DNA of 23,040 nucleotides, taken from a virus. Shown here piece by piece: positions 7,501 to 15,701 of this stretch. The notes under the pieces were generated by a model. The model did not search any database and was not told the DNA's origin. It saw nothing but the letters and a program-made list of their open reading frames with translations. The position numbers were made by a program, and so were the translations under genes. The stretch covers positions 1-23,040 of the IMG/VR virus record IMGVR_UViG_3300020429_000012, one strand, 5' to 3'. Every line of letters begins with the position of its first letter. The stretch's first letter is position 1.

Positions 7501-9519
7501 CAAGTTATTTTGATCTGTTGTTATTACATGATTACTTCCTACTGTTTGTATATTTAATATTCTTCCTGCTCTTCTTACACCAGTTTTAACCTCGTCTTGA
7601 ATTTCAATTAACATTCCCGGCCTGCATAAGGCTCCAGCTTCTAATGTTGTAGTAAAAGTAACAGTCTCTATTTCAGTTGCAACTGTAGTTAAAAACCATT
7701 TTCCAAGTCTTCTGGCTTGAGTCCTTGATGTTACCCCAAAACTATCAATGTTTTTAGAAATTGCACCATACTTATTAATTTCTTCTTGGTCAATAACTTC
7801 TTCATAGGCAGAATCTCTTAATTCATTATCAAAATATTTAACTACAACAATATTTGCACGAGTTTTTTGTGATACCCCAGAATAAGTAAACCCATCATCA
7901 GTAACATTAGTTTTGTTAAATAGAAAAGCAGGATCTAAACCTTCTTTATCTTGAATCATAGAAATAGATCCAGCAGAATAAAGTGGCATGCCACGAAAGA
8001 CAGAAGAAAGAGAATTTATAACCTTAAAAGCATCTTGTCTTTTCCTTAAAACACAATTTAATGAAAATCTTGGTTCTTTTATAGTTTCTACGTTCCCATC
8101 ATTTCTTCTATCTTTGAAAGTTACAAGCTCTGAGCTATATTTACTAATTGCATAAAAAGAATATATATCTAAATTTGCAAGTTTTATAAATTGACCAGTA
8201 CCATATCTTTCTGACAATAAAAGATCTAGTAAGCAAAAAGCAGGATCATTTGTATATTGTGCTGCTGTGAGTTGACCATTAAAAATATAACCATCAGGAT
8301 AATAAATAAATCCAAAACTTTTAATTTGATTTGCATTACTTATACCTAAACTTGCAGCTTGATTAGCATCTCTAACTACTACAGGTGTACCAGTTGAATT
8401 GGCTGCTGGTATTCTTACCTTTATACCATTTATTAAATATGCTCTTCTAGGTATTGAATTAAATTGCTCTGCATCTACCTTTAAACCTACTAATGCTGAG
8501 TTTGGATAGTTTAATACTCTATTAAATTTACAAGTACCATTAACAACATTTTTTGATTCTGTATGTTCAATTTTAAATGACGTTGCATTAACAACTTCAG
8601 TAACAACAAAATTACCATTTGCAGGACCGGTGTAAGATCCATTACTTACTTGGTTTCCATTACTAAAGGTAAATTGTTGATTAGATCCATCTGTTAAAAA
8701 CTCAAAGCCTAAACTATCTCCTAAAACTTTTAAATGTTCATCATTAGTATTAATAGTAATAGTATTGCCAGATTGAGAAAATGTGGCCTGTATAGGATTA
8801 TCAAATTCTTTTATTAATTGAAAAGAACCTACTTGAAAGGTGCTTGTATGATTTATTAGATCATCTGAATTATTTGAATTTATTGTTGAATCATCATCGG
8901 TTAAACGAGAAACCTCAAAAGTAACTGGAAAACTATTACCAGATATATCAAAAGAATATTGCCTTGTATATAAATCTCCTGTTCTTCCTCTAAGAGTCTC
9001 AGTTTTAAGAATTTGAGTATTTTGTCCGCTTTGTTGTTTAGAAAACCTAAATTGCACTTGAGTTCCTAAAGTATCACCATCTTTATTAACTTTTTGAAGA
9101 GCTAGAAATCTCATGTCAATTAAGACAGTACTAACAGATGGATCGGTAATAGTAAAAGAAACAGGAGCAAGTTTAGAAACAGTTCTAGTCAAAGATACAG
9201 GTGTTGATGATCTATTAAATCCTTTAAGAACAGATTGAATAGCAGTACCGTTGTTTCTTTGTATTTCAACATCTACAAAATTATCAGTTCCATCAGAATT
9301 TTTAAGAGGTGTATTATTTAAAAATATTGACTGCATGAAGCTATTAGTAAACCCACCGGGATCATGTAGCCCTTCTATTTCTCCCTCAGATATTAGATCT
9401 AAAATATTTGCAAAACTTTTACTATTTAATGAATCTCTAGCTGTTGATGGAGTTCGATTACCACCTCCTCCTTTACTTCCACCGCCCCCTCCAGAGCCTT
9501 GTATAAAATCATTTTTCAT
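4564..9519 (-). CDS. Tail tip host-specificity protein (lambda J-like)
   Basis: A 1651-residue central tail-tip protein, larger than lambda J (1132). It starts with a Gly-rich segment (residues 9-20), then the J signature 'NILDLISEGEIEGL' (39-51). About 242-332 is an extra beta domain inserted before 'YPNSALVGLKVDAEQF', the conserved J core. The core continues through 'DPAFCLLDLLLSERYGTG' (425-442) and the hub domains to about 800. Six fibronectin type III-like repeats follow (about 839-918, 926-1024, 1027-1113, 1117-1208, 1219-1311, 1314-1400). The C-terminal 250 residues are beta-rich and end in 'FTVRGV'; such ends are usually the receptor-binding region. The ATG has no clear Shine-Dalgarno sequence but lies 5 bases after the I-like stop, so coupling is likely. 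Confidence 0.93.
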   Translation of the reverse strand: MKNDFIQGSGGGGGSKGGGGNRTPSTARDSLNSKSFANILDLISEGEIEGLHDPGGFTNSFMQSIFLNNTPLKNSDGTDNFVDVEIQRNNGTAIQSVLKGFNRSSTPVSLTRTVSKLAPVSFTITDPSVSTVLIDMRFLALQKVNKDGDTLGTQVQFRFSKQQSGQNTQILKTETLRGRTGDLYTRQYSFDISGNSFPVTFEVSRLTDDDSTINSNNSDDLINHTSTFQVGSFQLIKEFDNPIQATFSQSGNTITINTNDEHLKVLGDSLGFEFLTDGSNQQFTFSNGNQVSNGSYTGPANGNFVVTEVVNATSFKIEHTESKNVVNGTCKFNRVLNYPNSALVGLKVDAEQFNSIPRRAYLINGIKVRIPAANSTGTPVVVRDANQAASLGISNANQIKSFGFIYYPDGYIFNGQLTAAQYTNDPAFCLLDLLLSERYGTGQFIKLANLDIYSFYAISKYSSELVTFKDRRNDGNVETIKEPRFSLNCVLRKRQDAFKVINSLSSVFRGMPLYSAGSISMIQDKEGLDPAFLFNKTNVTDDGFTYSGVSQKTRANIVVVKYFDNELRDSAYEEVIDQEEINKYGAISKNIDSFGVTSRTQARRLGKWFLTTVATEIETVTFTTTLEAGALCRPGMLIEIQDEVKTGVRRAGRILNIQTVGSNHVITTDQNNLPNLNGFVSVIMPDGQVSKKAISSIDVTNKKIVINGKFQIKINDSNGNKPFISSLQENPDYIDTFQDQTPNIGTTWVLETTGNSAQTINSRQFKVVAVEEGDDFTFNISAVSHNESKYAHVEQLETLQHRDITNLDEIPIAPERFANAVLSDGTTVNYPIESLYKYRDQIKVRVIVQWKPVEGISKYELIYNQDNKSEIVVTTQSPSFDIDDVNVNTATSSVFNFKVKSVSGSGRKSTDTLETSLTVQGKNTPPSRVSDTFAGEIDPNLGIRLTWTPIEAVAPSFSDLDIRGYVIKEGGNFDTGILIGEFDTTNVLVPTLPSKTDNAKVYSIKAIDSDGNLSSQNRTASISINNPPSIDVNTITHEYKDDNLIINWTEPSLGTGQFAIKEYEIFDDATSLGKVSSTTFTLPVNFNTDRTIRIKAFDIIGREGSLISKVIPFVNTAAPNINFAFEGTKLRLFWSEPTQGNTKIKEYEIRRSGNSITDINDATLVDKINSDSYVLDIDSSFVVGTAVRFFVVALDANGFRGDIGRTGIANYPDPVLAAPPAPLNLTAVIKSDSAFVSWDSVTPLSNGLPIKDYKIYRESGTATTAGIADFQQNGTQVTERVLWTDLQQKYFVRAVDTNNNLGALSEVLFSVEIPSAVTNLRNEVIDNNVLLRWTESNVSSNQLPIIHYNIYRNTTDASNLVGQKQGTFTTVFEQVAGDFTYILLPVNSAGVEGVQGSTVAKVNQPPDFVLTDEVDSTFSGTIVNGFLAEGGLFFNVNTSRTWKQHFDPNDNDTTRTFGVYGATTVYALPTENTGSYEEVIDTGAVIASVRIESTLGLDSTVTLGSTTVTPEIFTSLDGVTYTSRGIGASNVLGTNFRYIKVKFVFTGSANDDLIRVQSLKTKTFLKRKTDQGSTTVSASDSQGTGKQVNFTETFVDVDAISLTIRGSSSSAKYAIYDFVDSANPADGFKVFLFDNNGNGVAGTVDFTVRGV

Positions 9520-9524
9520 TTGAA

Positions 9525-10121
9525 TTAAATATCAATAGTTGAAATTTTTGCTGAAATTGGAATAGAGCCTGTTAATACATGTCCATAACAAATTGGGACA
9601 GCTATGCCCGCCCTAGAAGTATTTTGAACACCGCTAAAACTAAAAGACTTAGTTGGATCTCCTTCGTCTTCTGGTATCTCTGGTGTTGGTGATAATAAGC
9701 CTGCAACACCTCCTAAAACTAAAAGCAAACCAATATTACCTACTAAGGCCATGCCAGCAGCACCTCCAGTAAATCCTCCTAATCCTAAAGTTAAAGGATT
9801 TATTGCACCTCCAGAAAAAGCAAAAGCAGCACCAATTAAAACTACACCAGCAATTATTCTTCCAACATTACCTGATCCACTGATAACAGGAATAATTTTA
9901 ATATCACAATTATTATTAGAAAAATTTAATTCTTCTTCTTTTATACATTCATCGCCACAATATACTTGATAATTATTTTTAGCTATATGTTGCTCTGCTC
10001 CCTTAAAATTTGATATTAAGAAACGAACAGCATCAATCGGGCTATTTAAGACTGCTTCAAAAACATCGTTTCCTCCACAAATGTCTATTAATTCACCATA
10101 AAGTTTTATTTTATTTAACAT
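9525..10121 (-). CDS. Tail assembly protein (lambda I-like)
   Basis: A 198-residue protein. The N-terminal about 80 residues are ubiquitin-like in character (starting 'MLNKIKLYGELIDICGG'). A Gly/Ala-rich hydrophobic stretch at about 84-145 could span a membrane ('VGRIIAGVVLIGAAFAFSGG' and 'MALVGNIGLLLVLGGVAGLL'). The conserved C-terminus is 'AGIAVPICYGHVLTGSIPIS'. Lambda I is needed for tail-tip assembly and acts with J, K and L. It overlaps the K-like gene by 11 bases and is followed by the J-like gene, the canonical lambda order. The hydrophobic part may also serve in DNA entry, which is inference. Confidence 0.9.
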   Translation of the reverse strand: MLNKIKLYGELIDICGGNDVFEAVLNSPIDAVRFLISNFKGAEQHIAKNNYQVYCGDECIKEEELNFSNNNCDIKIIPVISGSGNVGRIIAGVVLIGAAFAFSGGAINPLTLGLGGFTGGAAGMALVGNIGLLLVLGGVAGLLSPTPEIPEDEGDPTKSFSFSGVQNTSRAGIAVPICYGHVLTGSIPISAKISTIDI

Positions 10122-10815
10122 AACGAATCCTTTTGCCAGTACATTTCATGAGCCATTCTCCATAAAAGTCTCTTGAACTTAGTCTACCTTCAATATGATG
10201 TAAAATCATTTGATTTTTTAATAGTACACCTATATGATTTAATCCTGTACTATTTAATGAAAAAAGTAAGCAGTCATTAACTTGCAAGTTTTCTTCTGGT
10301 TTTAATTCTCTAAAACCAGTATCTATAAAACATTTTTCAAAATATGGATTATCACAAAAATCTTTTGGATTTACAGGTCTATCCCAATCTCGTAATTTAA
10401 TATTTATAGTTTCAAAATAATCTCTTATTAAGCTCCAACAGTCATGTATTCCAAATACATATTCTCTCCCAACTAAAGGTGCTTTATATCCAGATGGTTT
10501 AAAGTCAAACCATTCATCAAAACAAACCGAATAAATAAACCAAGGCATTTTATATTTTTCGCAAATTGATTTATCTGCTGGAGAAGGGTAAGGTTTTTCA
10601 TTTGGGTGAGAATGAAAAACACCAATGATAGTCCCTATATCAGCTACATCTGCATAATCTTTTGGTCTAATAATAAATGTTTGTTTAGGAGAAATTGATA
10701 TATTTTCACAAGGCTTATATTTAGTTTTACCTTTATGTATATAAATTAAACCACAAGCTTCTTCTGGTAAACATTTTTCAGCATGTTTTTTTGCGTCTAA
10801 TTTCCAATCAAGCAT
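10111..10815 (-). CDS. Tail tip assembly peptidase (lambda K-like; JAMM + NlpC/P60)
   Basis: A two-domain hydrolase. Residue numbers are from an alternative TTG start at 10827; subtract 4 for the ATG chosen here. The N-terminal Mov34/MPN (JAMM) zinc peptidase domain has Glu23 and the complete motif HSHPNEKPYPSPAD (His72, His74, Ser82, Asp85). The C-terminal NlpC/P60 domain has Cys130 in 'HDCWSL', His198 in 'NHIGVLL' and a third candidate polar residue, His210 or His211. Both active sites look intact, so it may process tail proteins and cut peptidoglycan during entry. I prefer the ATG at 10815, overlapping the L stop as ATGCTTGA, because GGGGA lies 12 bases before it but only 1 base before the TTG. 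Confidence 0.93.
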   Translation of the reverse strand: MLDWKLDAKKHAEKCLPEEACGLIYIHKGKTKYKPCENISISPKQTFIIRPKDYADVADIGTIIGVFHSHPNEKPYPSPADKSICEKYKMPWFIYSVCFDEWFDFKPSGYKAPLVGREYVFGIHDCWSLIRDYFETINIKLRDWDRPVNPKDFCDNPYFEKCFIDTGFRELKPEENLQVNDCLLFSLNSTGLNHIGVLLKNQMILHHIEGRLSSRDFYGEWLMKCTGKRIRYVK

Positions 10816-11728
10816 GAAAAGATCCAATCCCCGGAAATTCTCTTGGCAAACATTGTCTTCTTGGTAATTTATATTGTGGCATGTCTATTGGGGCTGCAAG
10901 CTCAAATTCAACTACATTTCTACTCTCTGAAGATTTTCTATCAATAATAAATATCATATCTTCAAATCTTATATTAGGATCTTCATTTGGATTATTTGGT
11001 GCTGTAATAGTTATTGTATTTCCCATACTGTCACCATGCACTTGACAGGAGTATTTAACAGCTTGTGTAAGTTGTTGATTTGAAGGTGTATATGAAAATG
11101 TATAATCCACACCAACAGTTCCCGATTGATTATCAACACTAAATATGCTGTTATTGGAATTAATTAAAATAAAAGGATGTCCTGTATTAGAAGAATCAGA
11201 TTGATTAAAGATATAAGTATTTCCTATAACTAAACTTAAAGTTGGATTTTTAACACCGTTAATATAAAAATAATTAGACCCTCCTACGTTTTGAACAGTA
11301 ACGACATAAGTTATTGTTTCCCCAGAAAAGTTACTTGCAGATATAAATTTAGCCATTGTTCTAAATCTTGTAACTTTTGCTCCTATTAAATCATTATGAG
11401 GAGTAACACCATTTATTTCAGCAAGTATTGTTGAAACTGTAGATAATAAATTACTTACTCTTAAGGTTGGTCTAGGTAAACTAGATTTTTGACTAGATCC
11501 TTTATAATCAAATCCTTCTGCTTCAATCGGCATTTGGCTATAAGTATTACCGTTAAAAATTAATTCACCTTGCGAGTTCTGAGCTACACCACTATGCCAT
11601 CTATAAACAGTTTCAATTCCTAATGGATTTCCAGTGGCATAATGTAATCCTTCGACAAGTTCTAACTCATATAAATCTATAATTGCAGATGGATTTGTTT
11701 GTTGTAATTCAGAAATAGGTAAAGTCAT
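10808..11728 (-). CDS. Minor tail protein (lambda L-like) with cupredoxin-like insertion
   Basis: A 306-residue tail-tip protein. Residues 1-131 match the L family ('LYELELVEG', 'YRWHSGVAQ', 'DLIGAKVTRFRTMAKF'), and the family resumes at 249-292 ('EDPNIRFEDMIFIIDRKSSE', then 'LPRRQCLP'). Between them, about 132-241 is a cupredoxin-like domain not present in lambda L, with possible copper ligands His184, Cys228, His231 and Met235. After 'LPRRQCLP' the protein ends within 12 residues. Lambda L (232 residues) continues into a cysteine-rich domain that binds an iron-sulfur cluster, and that domain is missing here. The ATG overlaps the M-like stop (ATGA), and the end overlaps the K-like start. L forms the tail tip with J, I, K and M. 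Confidence 0.9.
   Translation of the reverse strand: MTLPISELQQTNPSAIIDLYELELVEGLHYATGNPLGIETVYRWHSGVAQNSQGELIFNGNTYSQMPIEAEGFDYKGSSQKSSLPRPTLRVSNLLSTVSTILAEINGVTPHNDLIGAKVTRFRTMAKFISASNFSGETITYVVTVQNVGGSNYFYINGVKNPTLSLVIGNTYIFNQSDSSNTGHPFILINSNNSIFSVDNQSGTVGVDYTFSYTPSNQQLTQAVKYSCQVHGDSMGNTITITAPNNPNEDPNIRFEDMIFIIDRKSSESRNVVEFELAAPIDMPQYKLPRRQCLPREFPGIGSFHA
11006..11335 (-). other. Cupredoxin-like domain, copy 2 (inserted in L-like protein)
   Basis: Residues about 132-241 of the L-like protein: 'ETITYVVTVQNVGGSNYFYI', 'GNTYIFNQSDSSNTGHPF' and 'KYSCQVHGDSMGN'. The ligand candidates are His184, Cys228, His231 and Met235 (C-x2-H-x3-M). The flanking sequence reads as a normal L protein, so the domain looks inserted. 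It is clearly related to the domain at 17-355. Confidence 0.65.
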
Positions 11729-12093
11729 ACTTCAAAAACTTCTTGAAAAACTAATGAAATATCATATAACCCTGCTGATACTACGGTGACAGAAGGATTA
11801 GCACATGTAAATTTACCACTTGCACCATAAGGAGGGACATAGGTAAATGCTTTTGCACCACTATCTCCTTTTGTAGGATCAGCTAAGAAAGCAAGAATAT
11901 TATCAGTTGTAGTTTTATCTCTATTGTTAAAATTAAGAGTATATTTTCTTTTTGTTGAATTTAATCCCGACCTTAAACGCTGGGCATATCCATCCCCTAG
12001 ATTAACCTCAATAATGTCATTCTCAATTTCAAGTCTTGGTGAATAACTTGGTGCGACATCAGAGCCGACTGTTGTAGTGTCAAAAGTAGCCAT
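11725..12093 (-). CDS. Minor tail protein (lambda M-like)
   Basis: A 122-residue protein of the phage minor tail protein M family: 'GDGYAQRLRSGLNSTKRKYT', 'NFNNRDKTT', 'FLADPTKGDSGAKAFTYVPP' and a C-terminal 'LYDISLVFQEVFEV'. The length is close to lambda M (109). M joins the tail tip after the tape measure complex forms. A strong Shine-Dalgarno sequence (GGAGGT) lies inside the end of the tape measure gene, and the ATG follows its stop directly (TAAATG). The end overlaps the L-like start by 4 bases. Confidence 0.9.
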   Translation of the reverse strand: MATFDTTTVGSDVAPSYSPRLEIENDIIEVNLGDGYAQRLRSGLNSTKRKYTLNFNNRDKTTTDNILAFLADPTKGDSGAKAFTYVPPYGASGKFTCANPSVTVVSAGLYDISLVFQEVFEV

Positions 12094-15000
12094 TTATTCG
12101 TAAAGAATACCTCCGGGCATTTTTGCTTTAACAAGTTCTGCTTGGATAGCACTGCCAATCATTTTACCTAGTTGATTAGCTTTTACATTGTTTCCCTGTG
12201 CAGAAGTGCCACTAGCATTGACCGAAACATTAACAACATTATTACTTGTAGCACCACTTGTTTCAACACCTAGCTTACCTTGCTTATTCCTTCGTAACGG
12301 CATAATTGCTTCTGGACCAGCTTCTCCCATAAGTCCTGCTCCATTAGCCATTGGGAAAAGAGTTGGACGGGACACTATGCCCCCATAAGCATAAGGGACG
12401 ATTTTATTTTTAGCCATAACTTGTCCTTTAGCTGCTGCCATAACTTGCTGCCCTCCGAACCCTTGGACATCATTTCCTACAACACCACCATCTCCAAAGC
12501 CTAAGAAGTTTTTTGCACCCATTATTGCTTTAAAGAATAATGCTTTTATAATCATCTTCTGTATGTCTTTAAGTATAGAAACAGTAAGCTCTGCGAAACT
12601 AGCCTTACCATCAACAACAAGATCCGCAAACGCATCTCCCATGCTGTCTATACCTGTAATTAAACGCTCTCCAATATTAGTTTCTAAATCTAGTGCTGAT
12701 TCTGCGAGTTCTGCGAAAGTCTCTTTAAAGTTAAAAGCTTCTTCTTTAGCAGCAGTTAGCTTCTCTGTTATTTGTTCAACAGAAAGTGATTGACCATTTA
12801 TTATACCTAATGTTTCTCTATGTATCTCTCTAGCTCTTGCTTCTATTTCTGTTTTTTCAAATTCTTTCTCTGTAATTAATCCTAATTCTGCAAGCACACT
12901 ATTTTTTGTAGCTAATTCTTTTTCTTCTAAAACAACACTATCATTCTTAAATTTTAAACGAATAGCTTCTTTTTGGTTTATAAAATCTTGTTCATCTTTT
13001 GCTGATAATTTCTCTTCTCCTGCTTTACCTGTCTTTTTCTTATCAAATTTATTTGTAAGCTTCTCTAACTCTATATCTCTCTTGATTTCTAATTGTTTAA
13101 GTGCATTTCTTTTTTTAATAGCTTCGTTTAACTGTGTATTTAAATTTACAAGTTTTTCCGTTCTTTCATTAGCACCTTTTAAGGAAGGAAATTCTTTGTT
13201 ACCTCCAAGTGAGGATAGCGTTCCTTCAGCGTCTTTTAATTGCTTATCTGTCTTTTGAATCTCTTCAAATAAACCTTTTTTTCTATCTTCTTCACTAACG
13301 CTAACTACTTTTTTATTTGGTTCAGATCCATAAAGTTTTCTAAATTGACCACTTATTATTCCTCCAGACTCTTCAACTACAGCTAGTTTATTTATTGGAC
13401 CAGAAAGTTCTTCTCTTTGCTTAATTAATGCTTCTTTCTTTTTCTTAAGAGCTTCTACCTCTGCTTTTAATTCTTCTTTTGTAAGTCCCTTAAGTCTGTT
13501 CAGATTCTTTTCGGTGTCATCAACAAGACCATCTTGTGTTGCTCTAAATTTCAACAGTAAACCAATAGCTGCTGTTATTCCTGCTGCTAAAGCAACGTAA
13601 GGATTTACTAACGCTAAAACATTAAATGCAGCTTGTGAACTAGCAGCACCAGCAATAGCTTTGCCTAAAAGGAGCCATTTTGCTTTTAATACGGTGAGAA
13701 GACCACTAAGCCCTCCAATCTGTGCAATTAATACTTGAAGTTTTAAAGTTGCAAATGCAGCAGAAACAGTACCCACAACAATAGCAATATCAGCAAAATT
13801 CTTAACAACAAACTTAAGGACTTCAGTAAGAACCTTAAATCCAGCTACAGCTATTCTTGCAAACTCTCCTACAGCAGGAGCTAAATCTGTTAATAATTCA
13901 GCCTGTAATATTTGAAACTCTGCACCAATATCCTTAAAGTTCTCACCAACAGCTAATCTCATTTTATTAGTTGCGACTACTAACCTAGCTCCAGCTTCAG
14001 CATTTGATTTTGCTATTTCTTTTGCGATTGGGATATATTCTTTTCCTAAACTTGCAATAAATTTAGAAAGCATATCTAACCCAACAGTTCCATTTTTGAG
14101 TGACTCTTGGAGGGATTGGGTGGTCATATTGTTAGCTTCAGCAAATGCAGTCACGGCTCCGGGGAATCTTTCGCCCAACTGGCCCGATAGCTCTTCTGCC
14201 GACACTTTGCCCTTTGAGAATATTTGGACCATTGCGGTCAATGCGGACTTAACATCATCTGCTGTACCACCTGTAGCTTTAATAGCTGCAACAGTATTTA
14301 AGAAAGCTTCTTCCGCATTATGAACATTACCTCCAGCACCAAGGACAGCAGCACTTAATCTCTGCATACCTTTTATTGCTACTTCTTGAGGTACGTTAAA
14401 TTCTTCTGTAGCTTTATTTGCAGCACTTAAAGCAATTTCAAAAGATGCTTGATCTTTAGTAATTCCTCTTAATGCTATCTTTGCTTTATCTAATGATGCT
14501 GTATATTTTGCCGACTCACTAATAGCTCCAGCTAAAGGCTGTATTATTTGACTTCCTACTAAACCACCAGTAACTATTCCTGACGCTACATCTCCTCCTG
14601 TTAATGATGAGATAGCTCCTCCAGCCAAACCCCCAGCTAAACCTGATGGACCTCCTACAAAAGCAGATCCTAATAATGCAGTACTTGCACGACCTAAATT
14701 AAAATTTCCACCTCTTGCTTTTCTAAGTTTTTTGTCTATTAAATCTATATCTCTACCAAGTTCTTGAAATTCTTTACTGTTTAAGTCAGTTTGATTTTGT
14801 AATGTTTGTAATGCTGCTCTTTGGTTGTTTAGAGAATTAACACTATTACCAGCAGCCCTAGCAGCATTATTAATATCTGTTCTTAACTGATCTGTACTAA
14901 GACCCAATCTTTCTGTCTGTGCTGTTACCTGAGTTAGTCCAATATCAGATATTTGTTGCATTAATTGGCTAGTACCGCCAAAACTGCTTCTGGCAAATCT

Positions 15001-15354
15001 TGCATCAGCAAGCATGCCCCTTTTTTGTTTAGCAGTTACAGGAACTTTATTTAATGCTTCTAACTCTTCTTTTGCCCTTTCTATTTCTTTGCTTAATGTT
15101 TTATATGAATGACTATTAGTTGCAACTACACTTTTTAACTCTTCAAAAAGCCTAACTTGACCTTTTAAAGCTTTTTCTGAAAGTTTACTTTTAGAAGAAA
15201 ATTCTTTAAATTGTTTTATTTGTGCTGCAAGTTCTTTTTTTGAAAAACTAACTTTTGTTGTTAAATCTTTAAAAGCAGCAGTTACTTTTTTAAAAGCACC
15301 TTGATTTTCAACTTCAAGTTTAAGTTTTATGGTTTCTATATTTGGTGCAGCCAT
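12094..15354 (-). CDS. Tape measure protein (lambda H-like)
   Basis: A 1086-residue protein that sets tail length. Residues 1-215 are charged and helical, probably coiled coil. A Gly/Ala-rich hydrophobic segment follows (about 225-280). About 285-440 is the conserved tape-measure N-terminal domain ('KALRGITK'-like start, 'GKVSAEELSGQLGERFPGAV'). A second hydrophobic stretch lies near 530-605, then long charged helices (about 610-880), and the usual conserved end 'GLMGEAGPEAIMPLRR' near 1010. By analogy with lambda H (853 residues, tail about 135 nm), a tail of roughly 160-170 nm is expected. Start: ATG with a strong AAGGAG, directly after the T-like stop. It is the longest tail gene before J. 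Confidence 0.95.
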   Translation of the reverse strand: MAAPNIETIKLKLEVENQGAFKKVTAAFKDLTTKVSFSKKELAAQIKQFKEFSSKSKLSEKALKGQVRLFEELKSVVATNSHSYKTLSKEIERAKEELEALNKVPVTAKQKRGMLADARFARSSFGGTSQLMQQISDIGLTQVTAQTERLGLSTDQLRTDINNAARAAGNSVNSLNNQRAALQTLQNQTDLNSKEFQELGRDIDLIDKKLRKARGGNFNLGRASTALLGSAFVGGPSGLAGGLAGGAISSLTGGDVASGIVTGGLVGSQIIQPLAGAISESAKYTASLDKAKIALRGITKDQASFEIALSAANKATEEFNVPQEVAIKGMQRLSAAVLGAGGNVHNAEEAFLNTVAAIKATGGTADDVKSALTAMVQIFSKGKVSAEELSGQLGERFPGAVTAFAEANNMTTQSLQESLKNGTVGLDMLSKFIASLGKEYIPIAKEIAKSNAEAGARLVVATNKMRLAVGENFKDIGAEFQILQAELLTDLAPAVGEFARIAVAGFKVLTEVLKFVVKNFADIAIVVGTVSAAFATLKLQVLIAQIGGLSGLLTVLKAKWLLLGKAIAGAASSQAAFNVLALVNPYVALAAGITAAIGLLLKFRATQDGLVDDTEKNLNRLKGLTKEELKAEVEALKKKKEALIKQREELSGPINKLAVVEESGGIISGQFRKLYGSEPNKKVVSVSEEDRKKGLFEEIQKTDKQLKDAEGTLSSLGGNKEFPSLKGANERTEKLVNLNTQLNEAIKKRNALKQLEIKRDIELEKLTNKFDKKKTGKAGEEKLSAKDEQDFINQKEAIRLKFKNDSVVLEEKELATKNSVLAELGLITEKEFEKTEIEARAREIHRETLGIINGQSLSVEQITEKLTAAKEEAFNFKETFAELAESALDLETNIGERLITGIDSMGDAFADLVVDGKASFAELTVSILKDIQKMIIKALFFKAIMGAKNFLGFGDGGVVGNDVQGFGGQQVMAAAKGQVMAKNKIVPYAYGGIVSRPTLFPMANGAGLMGEAGPEAIMPLRRNKQGKLGVETSGATSNNVVNVSVNASGTSAQGNNVKANQLGKMIGSAIQAELVKAKMPGGILYE

Positions 15355-15639
15355 TTATTTTTTCTCCTTATTAATAATCTTCAAGGCAGTAGATTCCATG
15401 ATTTGCAAACCATACATTACTTTTGATCTGTCCTCTATCTTAAACAAGTCAAAAAGTCCTCCTTTCAACAATAGTACCTCATATTTCAATCCTACATAAC
15501 CACCATAAGCAATATTCCATTGAGTCTGCATATTAAGAAACATTATTACAGTTTCCCAGTTTTCTTCCTCGACTTCAAAATCTGCTCTTTTAAAAGTCTC
15601 AGGGGGCAATTTTGAAATATCTACACCTAAAGCCTTCAT
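15355..15639 (-). CDS. Tail assembly chaperone, T-like frame (DUF1799-like), expressed by frameshift from G
   Basis: The visible ATG-initiated frame is 94 residues, with 'WETVIMFLNMQTQWNIAYGG' followed by 'YVGLKYE', a pattern of the DUF1799 family found between tail chaperone and tape measure. The frame stays open upstream of this ATG through the end of the G-like gene, encoding 'KKLEDAAKYWASSGEGGKNT' and 'ALED' before MKALG. This is the usual linker sequence of G-T fusions, and the ATG has no good Shine-Dalgarno sequence. I therefore think the main product is a G-T fusion made by -1 frameshifting at 15705-15711, spanning 15355-16034. In lambda, GT binds the tape measure and recruits tail tube protein. 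Independent initiation at 15639 is not excluded. Confidence 0.8.
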   Translation of the reverse strand: MKALGVDISKLPPETFKRADFEVEEENWETVIMFLNMQTQWNIAYGGYVGLKYEVLLLKGGLFDLFKIEDRSKVMYGLQIMESTALKIINKEKK

Positions 15640-15701
15640 GTCTTCAAGTGCAGTATTTTTTCCACCTTCGCCACTACTAGCCCAATACTTAGCAGCGTCT
15701 T

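Noticed and set aside
9251-9523. Plus-strand reading frames opposite J, capsid, tape measure and other genes
   Set aside because: They are antisense shadows of well-supported minus-strand genes, with no Shine-Dalgarno context or recognisable domain. The Pro-rich one at 9251-9523 is the complement of the Gly-rich start of J.
10816-10827. TTG start for the K-like gene at 10827
   Set aside because: The possible Shine-Dalgarno sequence is only 1 base before the TTG but well placed for the ATG at 10815. The four extra residues are not part of the JAMM domain.
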